Part shown: piece by piece, positions 22,595 through 34,990 of the stretch
Numbering within the stretch: position 1 is the stretch's first letter
Layout of the letters: each line of letters starts with the position of its first letter
Source of the DNA: Latrodectus hesperus
Lineage: Eukaryota; Arthropoda; Arachnida; Araneae; Theridiidae
DNA: 64,000 nt
NCBI GenBank assembly: GCA_037975125.1
Contig: JAJQOW010000014.1
Span: 24,265,914-24,329,913 of the forward strand
Reading direction: 5' to 3'
Position numbers and translations under genes: made by a program
The notes under the pieces: generated by a model
What the model was told of the DNA's origin: nothing
Databases searched by the model: none
Seen by the model: only the letters and a program-made list of their open reading frames with translations

Positions 22595-23046
22595 TGATGT
22601 CCACATCACTTTATTACAATTCTCATTGGTTTAAAATATCCATGACGTCAAATGACGTTTCATCCACGTCGCATCGTATTGACACGGACGTTGTACATCA
22701 GACTTGTCGACGAATTTGCTACCTGCCTTTAAATCGTTTTCTTCGAGCGGCAGCAAACAAGGCGAAGTTCATCATCAAATGTCTGAGAATATTGTCGAAT
22801 TTCATTTTTTTAATAAAAATTGTCTTATATAAAGACAAAAGCATCGGTTTGAGAAGGCATTTTCCATTAATTCAAGCCATTAACATGTTGACAATGGAAC
22901 AAAAGAAAAAGCAAAATGAAAAAGACAAAACAAATCCACTTTATAGTTAGTTTAAATCAACAAGGAAGATTTAAATTTTTATAAATTTCATTAATTGATA
23001 GAATTCTAAATTAATAATTGCAATATTTGTAAACCATCTCTTTTAA
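22595..23046 (+). repeat. CRE-core repeat, copy 2
   Basis: Equivalent of 2030-2480, with CRE TGACGTCA at 22643-22650. A one-base insertion (gacacggacgttg) makes a longer chance open frame here than in the left copy, which argues against coding. Confidence 0.8.
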
Positions 23047-24019
23047 ATGTTAAGACAGATGCCTTGGTTAAACTAACATTAAAAACTTTCTATAATTTCT
23101 TTTTTATATTTCTTACATGTTTGTAATAATTTATAAAAGAGCAAATTTTTTGATTATTAAAATTTCTAACCTAATTCGGATGACAGCGACATGCTCAGTT
23201 TTGTTAAAAAAATCGCCAAAAACTGCTGTAGTAACCATACCATCACTTTCACCGAAGATTTATTCATTTAATAATTTTCAAATCTTTGGATTCAATGTTG
23301 GTTAAACTTGAAATCTTAATTATTTTTTGCTCTTTTGCAAAAAGTTTTGTGTTTTGAACATAAAGACAAAGTGTTTTGAAGAAAGGGACAGTGTCATTTG
23401 AACTTAATAAAATGTACAGTCATTTTCCATTGGTGGAACGACTGATGATTTTGAGGACAGGGAAATTTATTAACGGCATGGAGGCTGTCCAAAGATATAG
23501 AGTCATGAGGATTGGCGTTATCTTGTTAAAAAATACTGCCTGGATGATGTGCCATGAAAGGCTGTTGTGCTCAGGATTACTAAAGTATGCGATTACATCT
23601 CACACCATCGCATCATGGGTAATGGCTCCATGCTTTTGTGATCCTGATTGACACATTTTCCATGGCACTTCCATTCGTGTGCATATCCCTGAGGGATTCA
23701 TTGCTGAATAGTATGCTGATAGTCTGATGCCGGGTAATTTAAGAATGATCAGAGCTAAGCACATAAAAAAGCTTTCCTCTCATTCAAAAATGGAATATCT
23801 ACATACTCAAGAATATATTCATACTAATGTAAAGCATTAATGTTTTCGGCGCTGTCGAATTCAATAGCTTACTAGTTGATTTTTATAGATTTTGATAAAT
23901 TTCTTTTAGAGGAAATTTTTTTTAATTTTTCGATTAGTTTTCACGTGACATATTGAAACAAGTGTGATGTGTGCTGGTTATGCATGTTTTAAGTGAATAA
24001 ATACTGCCTAATTGTTTTA

Positions 24020-24378
24020 AAATAAATTAGTTTACCACGTACACACAATCACCAGTCACGCCAATTATGAATGAAATTCAGGTTTTCACCATAGCCTAAT
24101 GGTAGAACTGCGCTCTTCAAAGCAAAATGCCCCAGATTCAGTTCTAGCCAATGATGAGTTCTTCATGTACATCTGTCAGGGTGACTCTGGTTAGAAATCA
24201 CTTTACCACAAACACAAAATCATCAGACACGCCAATAAAAATATAAATGAAATTCAGGTATTCATATCATGGCCTAATGGTAGGACAGCACTCCTCAAAT
24301 CAAAATGTCACAGATACAGTTCCAACCAATGTTGAACAATAGGAGATGAGTTCTTCTTGCACCTGTGTCAGGGTGGCT
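24020..24378 (+). repeat. Tandem SINE pair, right copy
   Basis: Equivalent of 3455-3812; two ~171-bp units with A-box-like tagcctaatgg and tggcctaatgg. Confidence 0.7.
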
Positions 24379-24509
24379 GATTAGAAATATTTTCTTTATT
24401 TAACAAGTCAATACAATCCAACATCTATTCAAAAAATTTAAGCGTAATTTACGTGGTGGGCATGAAAATGATCTTCAACAGACTCAAGTTGTCAAGTGCC
24501 CACTACATG

Positions 24510-24795
24510 GTTATTGTTGCACCAGCATGTTTCACTGTATTTAACCCTGAGTTGGGCACTACCAGTTAGATAGAAGTATTCGGGTTGAAATCATTGCTAT
24601 TTAGAAGCAGGGACCAAGAAGAGAACCCCCTATAGTTGACTTATCATCCTCATTTCCCTTGAACGACATTGTGATTATGACCAATATAACGTGCCCCAGT
24701 AGTCCTTTAGTGAACTTGAAACATTCACTCAGGAATTCGATCTCATTATCGAAAGGTAAGCCGCTCAAATCAACCAGACTACCGCGGCCTCAACC
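24510..24795 (-). repeat. SINE family D, right copy
   Basis: Equivalent of 3930-4215. Confidence 0.55.
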
Positions 24796-25384
24796 ACTAA
24801 AGGGTATCAAGCATGAGAACTGAAGGATTTTGTAAGGAAATTTTAAATATCACTTTGTTTTTTCCTGGTTAGAATATAGAATCATCTGCCTGCAAACAAA
24901 GAATCCCAGGATATGAAAGCATCAAGCTCTAATACGATTGATTTTCGCTTAACAGCTTTAGAAAAAGTATGAAAGCTCAGTAATAAGAAAGGAGTAAATG
25001 TATCGTATCATCAGAGATGAATCAATTCGAATGGTCATCAATTTGAATATTTACCTATTTAATGGCCAAGTCACTTGTTAAGATACAATTATAGATACGG
25101 AATCTTGTAGAGGATTTAAGGCGTTTTTATATATGTCCGAAAACAACAGTGCATCTCCTATAATTATAGGCACAATTACAGTGAAAAAGAACTTCTTTTC
25201 TCGACACTAAGGTATGTTTGATTTCATAATTGTGTACCGTATGATATTTTAAGGATGCTAGAAATGTCTGTAACCAAACGGAATCTTGTAGAAGAGACTC
25301 TTACGAACATTTTGATGTATTATTATTTAAGATTCCTTTGTTAGAGTCATAACATTCGTCATTTTCATATTGTCCTGTATATAT

Positions 25385-25424
25385 AAAGCATAAGCCCTGT
25401 ATTTAAATACAGGGCTTATGCTTT
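25385..25424. repeat. Palindrome, right copy, shortened
   Basis: Perfect arms of 20 bp around attt|aaat; two A bases missing from the left arm compared with 4795-4842. Confidence 0.9.
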
Positions 25425-25579
25425 TTATTCCATAATGTTGCTCTTATGGCTATTTATTGAACCGAACAAAAGGGCGTACCTAAGTGTTTCAAAGCTCTGC
25501 ATTATCAAGTATATGTTTTAAACACTGACGGATGAGAAAATTAAATTTGCTGCCAATATCTTTATTACTGCTGATATAA

Positions 25580-25845
25580 AATCTAAACTAAACTCTGTGG
25601 CTAACACCTCATGTGGGCCAAAGCCTACAGTGTATATCTCTGTTTTTCTGACCGAGCGGCTCTGGGGTGCGAAGCATATGTCCCGATTAGGTGGTCAGCC
25701 TAACGCGAAACCCCTAGTGATTAGTTCCCAAACATGCTTGGTACTCTGTTTATCAACCCATTGGAGAAATGAAGGGCTGAGTCACCCTTGCCCAGCCCAA
25801 TGACTGAACTTCGGACCTGTGCCGTCAGTGGGAGCGTGAAACGAG
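25580..25845 (-). repeat. SINE family A, right copy, first
   Basis: Equivalent of 4995-5258. Confidence 0.8.
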
Positions 25846-26079
25846 CTTATTGCTGATATATCTATACACAATTTATATTTTTGAACTTAATTCCAACCAT
25901 ATTCTTAAGTATGATGAGCTTTTAGTATAATTTCTTGAGAAAGTTTTACTGTGATATTTTTCATTGTAAAATAAATTCATTGGCCATTTTTTAGGTGAAC
26001 ATTCAATGAAATAACTGTTGAAAGATAATGTTAGATGATAAAATAAAATATTTTGTGTAAAATACTTCGTTGCTACTGA

Positions 26080-26332
26080 TGTAACTAAACTATGCTCAAG
26101 GGTGTGCCAACCAACCTTACGGTGCACTGATCTATCTGTTTTCATGACCGAAGGCCCTGAGCTGCAAAGCATATGTACCAATCAGGTGGTCTAGCTAATA
26201 TGAAACTCTCCATACTTAGTATTCAGTTTCATGCACTCACACTAACGGATGGAAAGCAAAGTCGACCTAACTCAGCCAGAGGATTGAGTCTTGGACCTGT
26301 GCCTTGGGAGCACGAATGAATACCACCACGTT
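26080..26332 (-). repeat. SINE family A, right copy, second
   Basis: Equivalent of 5495-5747. Confidence 0.7.
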
Positions 26333-26445
26333 ATCGGATTTCCCTGTTGATATTGTAACTTATTTTATGTTGCTGAATTTCTTATCCATCTGAAATGGTT
26401 AAATAATAAATAACACATTCGAATCATTGTTTACATATACTATAT

Positions 26446-27168
26446 ATTAGGTTAAGGAATGAGTTCGCAGCGTTTTTACTAAAGGCATTTATTTAAACAA
26501 AAAACAATAATTATATCAATAAGTTAATCAATTATATATTCACCATTGCTGTTTGCAACTTCTTCCCACTTCTTGACCCATTTGTTGATGGCGTTCCGCC
26601 AGAAAATCGCTTGCTCTGGTGTCAAAGAAATTGTTGAGCTAATTTTTATGGACCTCTTGGTGCACCGGGAAAGGCTCGAAAAGAATGCCACAGTCAACAA
26701 GGAGCTCTACATTGCCCAGCTACACCGCGTGAATGAGGCTATTCGAACTGAAAAGACCTGATCGACATGATCAAACCATACTCCTTCACTGACAACGCCA
26801 GGCTTCATGTTGCACAAGTCGCCAAAGCCGCACTCCAAGAGCTCGAATGGGAGGTCCTTCAGCCTCCGCCGTATTCTCTAGGCTTCGCACCGACCGATTA
26901 CCCTCTTTTCCCCTCCTTGTCAAATCATATGAACGGCGTTACCTTCGATAACAAAGAGGTCTTTAAAAACTGGCTCAACAACTTCTTTGACACCAGACCA
27001 GGTGATTTTTGGCGAAACTGCATCAACAAATGGGTCGAGAGGTGCGAAAGAGATTGTAAACAGCAACAGCGAATATATAATTGATTAACTTATTGATATA
27101 ATTATTGTTTTTTTTGTTTAAATAAAAGTCTTTGGTAAAAACGCCACGAACTTATTCCTCAACCATAT
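26446..27168 (+). mobile_element. Fold-back mariner derivative, copy 2
   Basis: Equivalent of 5853-6577, with the same long inverted arms made from the transposase 3' end. Confidence 0.85.
26652..27084 (+). pseudogene. Mariner transposase C-terminal fragment, right copy
   Basis: Same fragment as at 6063-6491 but with different lesions. It is open through LLVHRERLEKNATVNKEL to a stop near 26761, then reopens as FTDNARLHVAQVAKAALQEL and FAPTDYPLF. The second and third catalytic Asp of the DD34D triad are both kept here, 34 residues apart, whereas the left copy has lost both motifs. The first Asp and the HTH are absent, so it is inactive. Confidence 0.85.
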
Positions 27169-28077
27169 AGAATTAAAAATTGAAATGTATTATCTTGTAA
27201 CTAAGATGATGGTTCATAGGACAGTTGAGTGATCCTAATTCACATTTATTTTCTGGTAACCAAGATGGATTTATTACAATAGAAAATATTTAATATCAAT
27301 TGAAAAACGCAAAGCTTTCTTACAAGAAATATATTTCCTAAGCATTCTCATTTTAAATATTATATTTGGTTATGCTTGCAGCAATAGAAGGCAACCACTT
27401 TTAATAAATAACTTTTAGCGTTGTAATCATGAAGGATATTGTAGAAGCGACTATAAAATAAGTAAATATGTGTCCCATTGAAATGCATATTTGTTTCTAA
27501 GATTCGGAAAGTTATATAACATTTAGCACAACGATTTCGACCGATTCAATTTCCTGTTCACTTAAATTCCGTCATGACAGTTAATGAAGCTCAAGTGTGA
27601 GTCTTAAAAAGCTTAAGTCTCAACTTATTGTCCCATTTTTCTCATGGTTGACTGTATTATTTCTGTTGTTCACGAATAGGAATTTGAGAAGCTCTAAATA
27701 TTTATGCCCCAAACGGTAGGACATGACTAGTGCATCATTGGCATTAAAAATGTTTCATAAAATAATGAAAAATTTTGCTTTTCAATGACAAGCTTTTACC
27801 TACGCCTTAATATGTAAGCACGGTTATGATTTTTAAGACAATATCTTTCTGAAAAATCTAAATCCTTTGGATTTAGAAGTGAAACTTCTAGGATAAATTG
27901 ACAGACGATGCAGAATTGTAAGGTAAGTACGTGAAACAAATGAACACATTGTTAATGCATAGTGCCTCTATGTTCAAAAATTTTGTGTAAAAAAAATTAA
28001 AAACGATAGTGCCATCATGTGTTTTTGAAATTGTGGTTACCTGATTTTTATAGAAAGTTCCTCTGCCGAAGAAATCT

Positions 28078-28302
28078 CTATCCCAAAGGATGTCTGTCGC
28101 AGTTGCAGAAGTTGCCCCCTTCTGGGGGATCCTTGGTGCAAAGGAACTGGCAGATGTTGCTTCGGAATGAGGGATCGTTGTGGGCCACATCTAGACCCTC
28201 AGGGCTATCAAAAACAGGAGCCGCTTGCGCTGTTGACGTGGCCGCCATGGACAGCAAGCAAGCAACTGTCAGGCAGAACACCAATATGCGAGTATATCGC
28301 AT
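28078..28302 (-). CDS. Small secreted four-cysteine peptide, right copy
   Basis: Paralogue (or allele) of the gene at 7502-7726: 74 codons, same signal peptide, same C-x3-C-x10-C-x-C mature region, same terminal Gly and same acceptor just upstream (ctttcag). Over the 225 coding bases I find only two differences, and both change the protein: Asn3 to Tyr in the signal peptide and His to Asp in the APVF(H/D)SPEG segment next to the predicted cleavage site. There are no synonymous differences. The intact frame in both copies, amid decaying transposons, supports a real gene. The family is not recognised. Confidence 0.7.
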   Translation of the reverse strand: MRYTRILVFCLTVACLLSMAATSTAQAAPVFDSPEGLDVAHNDPSFRSNICQFLCTKDPPEGGNFCNCDRHPLG

Positions 28303-28490
28303 AGCATGCACTGAAAGTATTTAAAGATGGTATTTAGAAGTGGATGGCATACGTACATATAAATATAACTATCTTATTTTACTATAAAAATAAAATTAGA
28401 GCAATATAAGTTAAAAGGAAAGACTCGTCAGGTTCCAAGATGATGAATCTTTCAATACGCACATCAAGTTATAAAAATTTTAATATTGAA

Positions 28491-28492
<2 letters not shown>

Positions 28493-28563
<71 letters not shown>
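28493..28563 (+). repeat. (AT)n microsatellite, expanded in this copy
   Basis: About 70 bp of AT; the left copy has only a short interrupted version at 7917-7941. Confidence 0.95.
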
Positions 28564-28566
<3 letters not shown>

Positions 28567-29146
28567 TATGATTATAAATGATTCATCGTGTTTTAAATGA
28601 TAGTATTTCATAAAGTATCAGATAATAAAGTTGTGAATGATACGTCATAATGAAGAGTACAATTATTTCACTTGATTATAAAGATTCTGTGTTTCCTCCA
28701 ATGTTACAAAACAGACATTTTTAAGTAGTCAGTGACTTCATTATTTACGATCAATGTATAATCAGTATTGTCAGAAATGAGGTGTGTGAAGAAAGTAATT
28801 TGTAAACATATCTTTTACTTATCTTCGAGAGGAAAAATAAGCATTAAAATCAAAGTATCACGGCGACTTATTGAAAAATCCTTCGGTACACAATAATTCA
28901 TCGTTTCGATTAGTCTTCATTTTGCATCCAGACTGGTGAGAAGATGACCTTTCACGATTATAAAATTACAGGGAAATTATTCCTGAAGGTTAACTTAAAA
29001 GTCAAATAAATGTATAAAGCTAAAGGAGGTAACTGCCCAATAAATTCAGTAGATAGCACTAAAACTACTGACAAAAAAGAAAAAAATCGTGTATGCATAA
29101 GAAGGAAATAAAACTAGAGCAGTACAATACATATACCGTGAAACTA

Positions 29147-30695
29147 CGCTGGTGTGCAGAAATTAAGGGAGAAACAGTTTTTCTAGTGCAGCGTTGCTCA
29201 GCAGTGTTCTAAATCGATAAAAATCGTACCAGAACATCCTCCAGGTGTAAGAATATGGAAAAAGTAAAAAAAATGTCCAAAAAATTCCAAAGGATTAAAA
29301 AGGAACTTTATTGAAAAATGAGCATGGAGCAGAATGACAGAGACGGCCGAAACATCCATGTGACAGCTCTCTAGCAAGAAACATCCAGCTTTTAGTAGGG
29401 GATATGATCTTCCCTGACTGCTGTGCAGGATTGACATCGTCTGTCCATACTGAGTATGGGGTTGTCAATAAGTTGTTGAGGTACTGCTGCCCATTCTTCT
29501 TGTAGCTCGACTCGCAGCTCCGGAATCATTACTGGCGGTTGGTGACGTGCCGCCAAGCGTCTCCCTAGAAAGTCCCACACGTGTTCGATTGGATTTATAT
29601 CCGGGGACCTTGCCGGCCAATCCATGCGTTCAATATCCTCACTTTCCAACAGCTCTTCGACAGCCTCTGTACGATGAGGTGGAGCATTGTCGTCCATGAA
29701 GAGGAACTGGGGACCCATAGCACCTCTAAAAAGACGCACATAAGGAAGGAGAATATCATTACAATAACGGGACCCTGTGACTGAACCTCCTTGGACGACA
29801 TGAAGGTCAGTACGGGTACCAAGCATGATACCTCGCCAAACGAGAACACCGCGACCTCGAAACTGGTCCCTTTCGACGATGTTGGAGGGGTTATTGCGTG
29901 TTCCCCGCTCTCTCCAGATGTGTATGTGTCCAGAATCGGTAGTCAGAATAAATCTGCTCTCGTCCTTAAAGAGTACTTGACCCCATTGCTGATCCGTCCA
30001 GTTCTGGTGTTCCCGGTACCACACAAAGCGCCTTCTCCGGTGGGCAGACGTTAATAGTACACAACGTACAGGTCGTCGTGCGAATAGGCCACCATCGTGC
30101 AACCTCCTGGCGACTGTAAACCGTGATATCGGTCGTCCATTCGTCTGTTGGAGGTGTCTCGCGATTTCTCCAGTCGTCTGCCGCCTGTTCCTTCTTGCCT
30201 GTAGGACCATATACCGGTCGTCGACTGCCGTGGTTGCTCGTGGACGACCACTGCTGAACCTTCGGACAGCTGTTCCTGTAGTTTGAAATGCTCTTCAGAT
30301 TCGTGAAACGATGCTGTGAGCGATTCCAAACTCCGCAGCCACACTTGTCACACTTCGACCTTCCTCAATCTTCCCAATGATTCGACCTCGCGTGAGGTCA
30401 TCTAGATGTCGTCTACGAGGTTGTCTGTTCATTATTTCACACTGATTAAGCAGCTCTACGTCGTTTAAACTGATATATGCCGTGCAATAGCTTTCACAGA
30501 AACGCTGAGCGTACACCGCCAGCCTGCTTTATACCCCTCTGACATTCCTCCCTTACGTCATGTTGCGTCATTTGAGTATGCCCTTGCGTACCTGACCGTA
30601 GTCGATCTTCTGATGGGTCTTTCGGTCCGATCTACCTGTTTGTACCGCTGTTATGCTAATTTTTCCATTTCGTCCTTAATTTTTGCACACCAGTG
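29147..30695 (-). mobile_element. Complete Tc1-like transposon
   Basis: 1549 bp with imperfect ~30-bp terminal inverted repeats (left cgctggtgtgcagaaatta; right, reversed, cactggtgtgcaaaaatta) and TA on both sides (29145-29146 and 30696-30697), the standard Tc1/mariner target duplication. It holds one transposase gene on the minus strand. Confidence 0.92.
29392..30432 (-). pseudogene. Tc1-like DD34E transposase with a single nonsense codon
   Basis: 346 codons, the normal Tc1 transposase length, from ATG 30432. The frame is continuous except for one TGA at 30295-30297 (codon 46), where related transposases have Trp in a VSRIW motif (TGG to TGA). The N-terminal HTH (RIIGKIEEGRSVTSVAAEFG), the second HTH (GRPISRFTVARRLH) and the complete catalytic triad are present: FKDESRF, MDDNAPPHR and SPDINPIEHVWD, with 34 residues between the last two. 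The same TGA is in the left duplication copy, so the element died before the segment was duplicated. Initiation after the stop would lack the first HTH. Confidence 0.92.
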
Positions 30696-30697
30696 TA

Positions 30698-31259
30698 TAG
30701 ATTAAAGGAATATGTATTGTCGATTCATTTCGACAAAACATAAATCAGTTTTAATAAATGTTATAATTTTACAATTAGTTTTTTTTTTTTTAATTTTCAA
30801 TTAGAAATTACCTTTTGTAATAAGAATATTTAATAAGAATTATTCTTGAAATTTTTTCATTGATGAATACTTTTGTGGAAAAGTCCAGAAACTTTTAAGT
30901 TCACTCTTGAATATATTTTTCACAAAATTATTTACACCCCTAAAAATTTTTCATGGGTCTTATGGGTTCAGCGATTTGTAGTTTGTTTAATAATTTTTTA
31001 GCAGCCTTCTTGTGACTTCTTAACAGTTCAATGAGGTTTCTATTACCATGTGACGCATGTGCTTGGTTTGTGGTTAAATTTTTGTGTCAGTCACAAAATA
31101 GTAAAGAATACTTTCAAATTTTACATAAGTCAAAACGTTTAAAAGTTTCATATATTAGCTGGAGAGAACTAGTAAGAAGAAATCCTCTCTAAAATGGTTA
31201 AAACATTATGATTGTAAAGAAATACACGCGCGGATAAGACAATCAAGCGCGGATAAAAC
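30698..31259. other. AT-rich DNA upstream of the CpG-rich block
   Basis: No gene or repeat recognised. It may contain the distal promoter of the candidate exon at 31330-31494. Confidence 0.5.
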
Positions 31260-31329
31260 GCTGAAGAATCCGTTTCCGTTCGCTCCCGCCCCCTCCCCAG
31301 ACGACTCATCTATTTCACCCCGTTCAATT

Positions 31330-31494
31330 GTGTTTGGGGAGGAACTTCGGTCAACAGTCGTCAAAGAGTTGGAGAGGCTGTCAGCTCCAGGAGACGGAGA
31401 GTGAGATAGAGCGTCTTAAGTGAGTCACCGCGAACAAGATTAAAATATTATAAGTGTGAATGAGACGCCTTTCAGATAAGCGACCTTCAAAAAG
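31330..31494 (+). other. Candidate first exon (5' UTR plus start codon)
   Basis: A CpG-rich block, unusual in this window, starts near 31260 and includes a GC-box-like cccgccccctcccc (about 31287-31300). At 31460 an ATG opens a frame (MRRLSDKRPSK) that stays open for 35 nt to a strong donor AAAAAG|GTGAGT, with the exon ending at 31494 in phase 2. A long AT-rich, microsatellite-filled region follows, as expected of a large first intron. The 5' end is a guess and no second exon is identified. The alternative is a CpG-rich regulatory element with a chance donor. Confidence 0.35.
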
Positions 31495-31785
31495 GTGAGT
31501 TTGATCGACCTTATCTGCCATCATAAAGGTGATTGCTTCGTGTAAATACCTTGACGAAAGCACAATCTTTTATCACTCGGATTTGTAGTATGACGACATT
31601 TTTTTGTAAACATAAATATTTTCATCAAAAATCACCATATAAGAATCAATCAAAAAATTAAATAGTAATTTTTTAAATTAAAAATCATTGAGTGATAATA
31701 GGTATCACTCATGGAAAAATATAATTATTGGTGAGATCAAACATAAGACTCAATGACTGTGTTCCCAGTAGCTAATAATCAATAG

Positions 31786-31898
<113 letters not shown>

Positions 31899-32034
31899 TA
31901 AATAATATAAAATGAAAGAGCAGTGAAGTACGAAAATAGATATTTACACAAACCACCTGAACGTATCAGTTCAATACGTGCTGCCAGTCATGGGATCTTA
32001 ATCGATGGAAGACTGTGACAGGGGACATCACAGG

Positions 32035-32156
<122 letters not shown>

Positions 32157-32340
32157 GAGCTTAAACATAGTCTTCTTGAGTATTTTCCGATTACAGTTAC
32201 AGTGACGTGGAACATAGGGCTGACTATCTACGTTCTTCGTTCAGTTACAGAATGCCAGCGCAGAAGCCGGATACTATTTTGTCGTTAGAAACTGGCATAC
32301 ACGCTGAAAGTTATATAAATGAGCGATTGCGATAGTTAAA

Positions 32341-32367
32341 AAGCCGTGGTGGCCTAGTTGTTCAGGG
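32341..32367 (+). repeat. 5' part of a tRNA-derived SINE, interrupted by hAT
   Basis: gccgtggtggcctagttgtt contains the A box. The rest of the tRNA-like head continues after the hAT element at 34864. The last 8 bases (32360-32367, gttcaggg) are the hAT target duplication. Confidence 0.85.
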
Positions 32368-34855
32368 CAGTGGTTCTTAACCTTTTTAAGCCGCGACCCA
32401 AATTTGAGAAATATGTTCATGTCGCGACCCAAAAAAAAGTCAAAATTTTTTCATTGCTTATTTAGATCATATTTTTAAAAAATCTTCAATCCTACGATAA
32501 TGATTTTTTTAACTTAAAATTTTTTTATTTATTTTTTTAATAATGAAGATAAACAAAAGTACTTTTCGATCCAAGGAAAATTTAATTAATAATCAAGTGT
32601 TTTTAATAATTTTTATTGACCAAATTAAAATATATTCATAACTTTTTGAAAATAATTGACATTTTAACTTATTACTAAAAAAAATAAATATCAATACATA
32701 TGTTAAGTCTTTTAAATTTTAAATGCAAGTCATACAGTTTTAATGAGAACCTTGTGCTTGAATACATTTTGAAAGATCTTCAAACCTCGGATGAATGCTT
32801 GTCAAGGAGCACCTTATATCTATTTCAGGATTTAACTTGTTTCGGTAATTGTTTTTGATTACACACAGATCCGAAAAACCAGCCTCACACATATATGTTG
32901 TTGAAAAGGGCAATAATACTTTTAGGGCTTCTTTAACAATTATTGGCTTTTCGGTTTTTAATTTTAACCAGAAAGCACATAAAGATTCAGTGTTTTTGTA
33001 AAAATTGTATCGAAGTGCACTTTGTATTTCTATTAATTGTTCTTGAAATTGATTAATATTAACAAATTCCTCATGCAAATCACTTACATCAAAATTAAAT
33101 GGCATTCGAACCCAATTATATTTGAAAACATCGTCTGCAGGGATATATCGATCCAAGTCTGCTATTAGTTTTTCTAAATGATTAATAATAAGTTTCTGTA
33201 TTTCAAAATCTGTGTTATCAATATTATTGTCTTCAACGTAAATTAAGAGTCGGGAATGAAGCAAGCTTCTTTACTTCAACCTTATTTCTCCATAATTTGA
33301 GTTTATTTTTAAAACATGTAATTTTTTTCAGTTAATTCAATAATAGTATGATTACATCCTTGCACAGACGTATTTAGATTATTTATTTCAAATAAAATAT
33401 CTGACAAATAAGCAACTTGAGTAATCCACTTCAACTCGGAGAATTTAGATGCTAATTAGTGTTTCTTTTCTCTCAAAAAAATTCGACTTCTGTCCGCAAT
33501 GATAATACTCTTTGAACAACTTTGCTCCGGGACAGCCATCTAACTTCAGAATAATATAATAGATGTTCGTATTCTGCACCAAATTCGAAACACAGTTCGC
33601 GGAAAATTCTACAGTTACGAGCTCTTGATTTGATAAAATTGACTACAGCAACAATTTCATCCAAAACGATACATAATTCGGGTGATAATTTTTTGAAGCA
33701 AGATTTTGTCTATGTAACAAACAATGAATCGATATAATTTGTGGATTCATTTGTTTTGCTCTTGTTGAAAATCCCTTTTGAGATGCTGTCATGGCAGCTG
33801 CACCGTCGGTGCAAATACTGAAACACTGATTCTAATTTAATCCTTCTTCTTTAAAAAATGAATCGACCATAAGAAAAATATCTTCACTTCTAGTTGTTGT
33901 TGACATTGGTTTGCAAAATAAAATGTTCTCCTGTATATCTGTTAAACCTGGATACCGCACGTAAACCATGAGTTGGGCATCTTTACTTACATCTGTCGTT
34001 TCATCCAGTTGAATACTAAATAAACCAGCAATTTTTATAGCAGAAATAAGTTGATTCTTAATATCAAATGACATATCATTAATTCGTAAACGAATTGTAT
34101 CATTTGATAATGATATCTTTTGTAATTTCTTTGAACTTTCATCTCCGCACATGATACGTGCTATGTCAATGGCAGCAGGTTTTATAAGTTTTTCAGCAAT
34201 ATTATGGGGTTTCTTTTGTCTTGCAATATGCCAAGCCACATAAAAAGAAGCAAGTGTAGCTTGTTTGGCAGAATTTATAAAATCATTACTACTTGGTGCA
34301 TCCAAACGCTGTCTTTAAATGGGCTTCTTTTCTTTCGAAAAAAGTACGATCTTTTCCCTCAAATGAAAAATTTTTATGTTTTGCATCAAAATGTCTTTAA
34401 AGTTTGTTCGGTTTCATCGATTCATTACTTAATATTTCCCTGCACAACACACATTGCCGCTTGTTCACTCCTCGATCATAAATGCAAGTAAAACCTAATT
34501 CTAAAAATGCTTCCTTGTATTCACGTTTTGCCATTATTAGCTTGATTACAATTTTACAATACGCACTGCAGCTTGATCACTCCACCATTAATAATAAGAC
34601 AAAATTTGTTTCTAAAATGCTTGTATTCACGTTTCACTGTTATTCATAACACAATACGCAGAAACGAGTTTTTGACAGAGAGCTTACTGTGTCTTTGCCC
34701 ACCCAAAGCAATGGCGTGCCAACACCTCTAGAAGAGAAAGCCTCATGACAGGAGGGAAGGCCATTCGCATTCGAAGTTGGTATTACTTATTATTTGGGAT
34801 GTATTACTAACTTTTTTGGTTCGACTCAGCGCGACCCATAGGTTAAGAACCGTTG
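32368..34855 (-). mobile_element. hAT transposon with 8-bp target duplication
   Basis: 2488 bp. Ends cagtggttcttaacc and ggttaagaaccgttg are terminal inverted repeats of hAT type, followed inward by a second matching block (gccgcgaccc / gcgacccat). The flanking 8 bp are gttcaggg (32360-32367) and gtttaggg (34856-34863), one mismatch. It sits inside a SINE and carries one decayed transposase gene on the minus strand. Confidence 0.95.
32740..34534 (-). pseudogene. hAT transposase, ZBED5/SCAND3-like
   Basis: From ATG 34534: a zinc-finger region with CVLCREIL and RHFDAKH spacing (BED/TTF type), KQATLASFYVAWHIARQKKP, the catalytic-core start FSIQLDETTDVSKDAQL, then ICTDGAAAMTASQKGF, EVRWLSRSKVVQRV, and the C-terminal hAT dimerisation domain (CEAGFSDLCVIKNNYRNKLN). 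This is the ZBED5/SCAND3-like branch of hAT. Lesions: a TAA near 34398 in the zinc finger, a frameshift near 34310, a TAG where Trp is expected (near 33830), a shift near 33690 and another near 33400. Decayed but nearly full length. Confidence 0.9.
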
Positions 34856-34990
34856 GTTTAGGGCATCGTTCTCACTGTCGGAAAGCAGTGAGTTCGAATC
34901 CTGGCTTAACCGAAGATCCGTAATGTTGGCTAATAGTGTCTAATGCACTTTAAAACTGGGTGTGGTTGCAATGTACAAGTGTCATAAACA
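34856..34990 (+). repeat. 3' part of the SINE interrupted by hAT
   Basis: After the target duplication, catcgttctcactgtcgg and gcagtgagttcgaatcctgg (B box) complete a tRNA-Glu-like head, followed by a short body ending near acaacaacatatg. Confidence 0.8.

Larger units (their letters stand above)
20920..30537 (+). repeat. Segmental duplication, right copy
   Basis: Second copy of 391-9893. It is slightly longer because of a third VNTR unit, an expanded (AT)n tract (28493-28563) and scattered small insertions. Unlike the left copy, the Tc1 element at its right edge continues to its own terminal repeat at 30695, so this copy looks like the source and the left one the truncated derivative. Confidence 0.95.
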
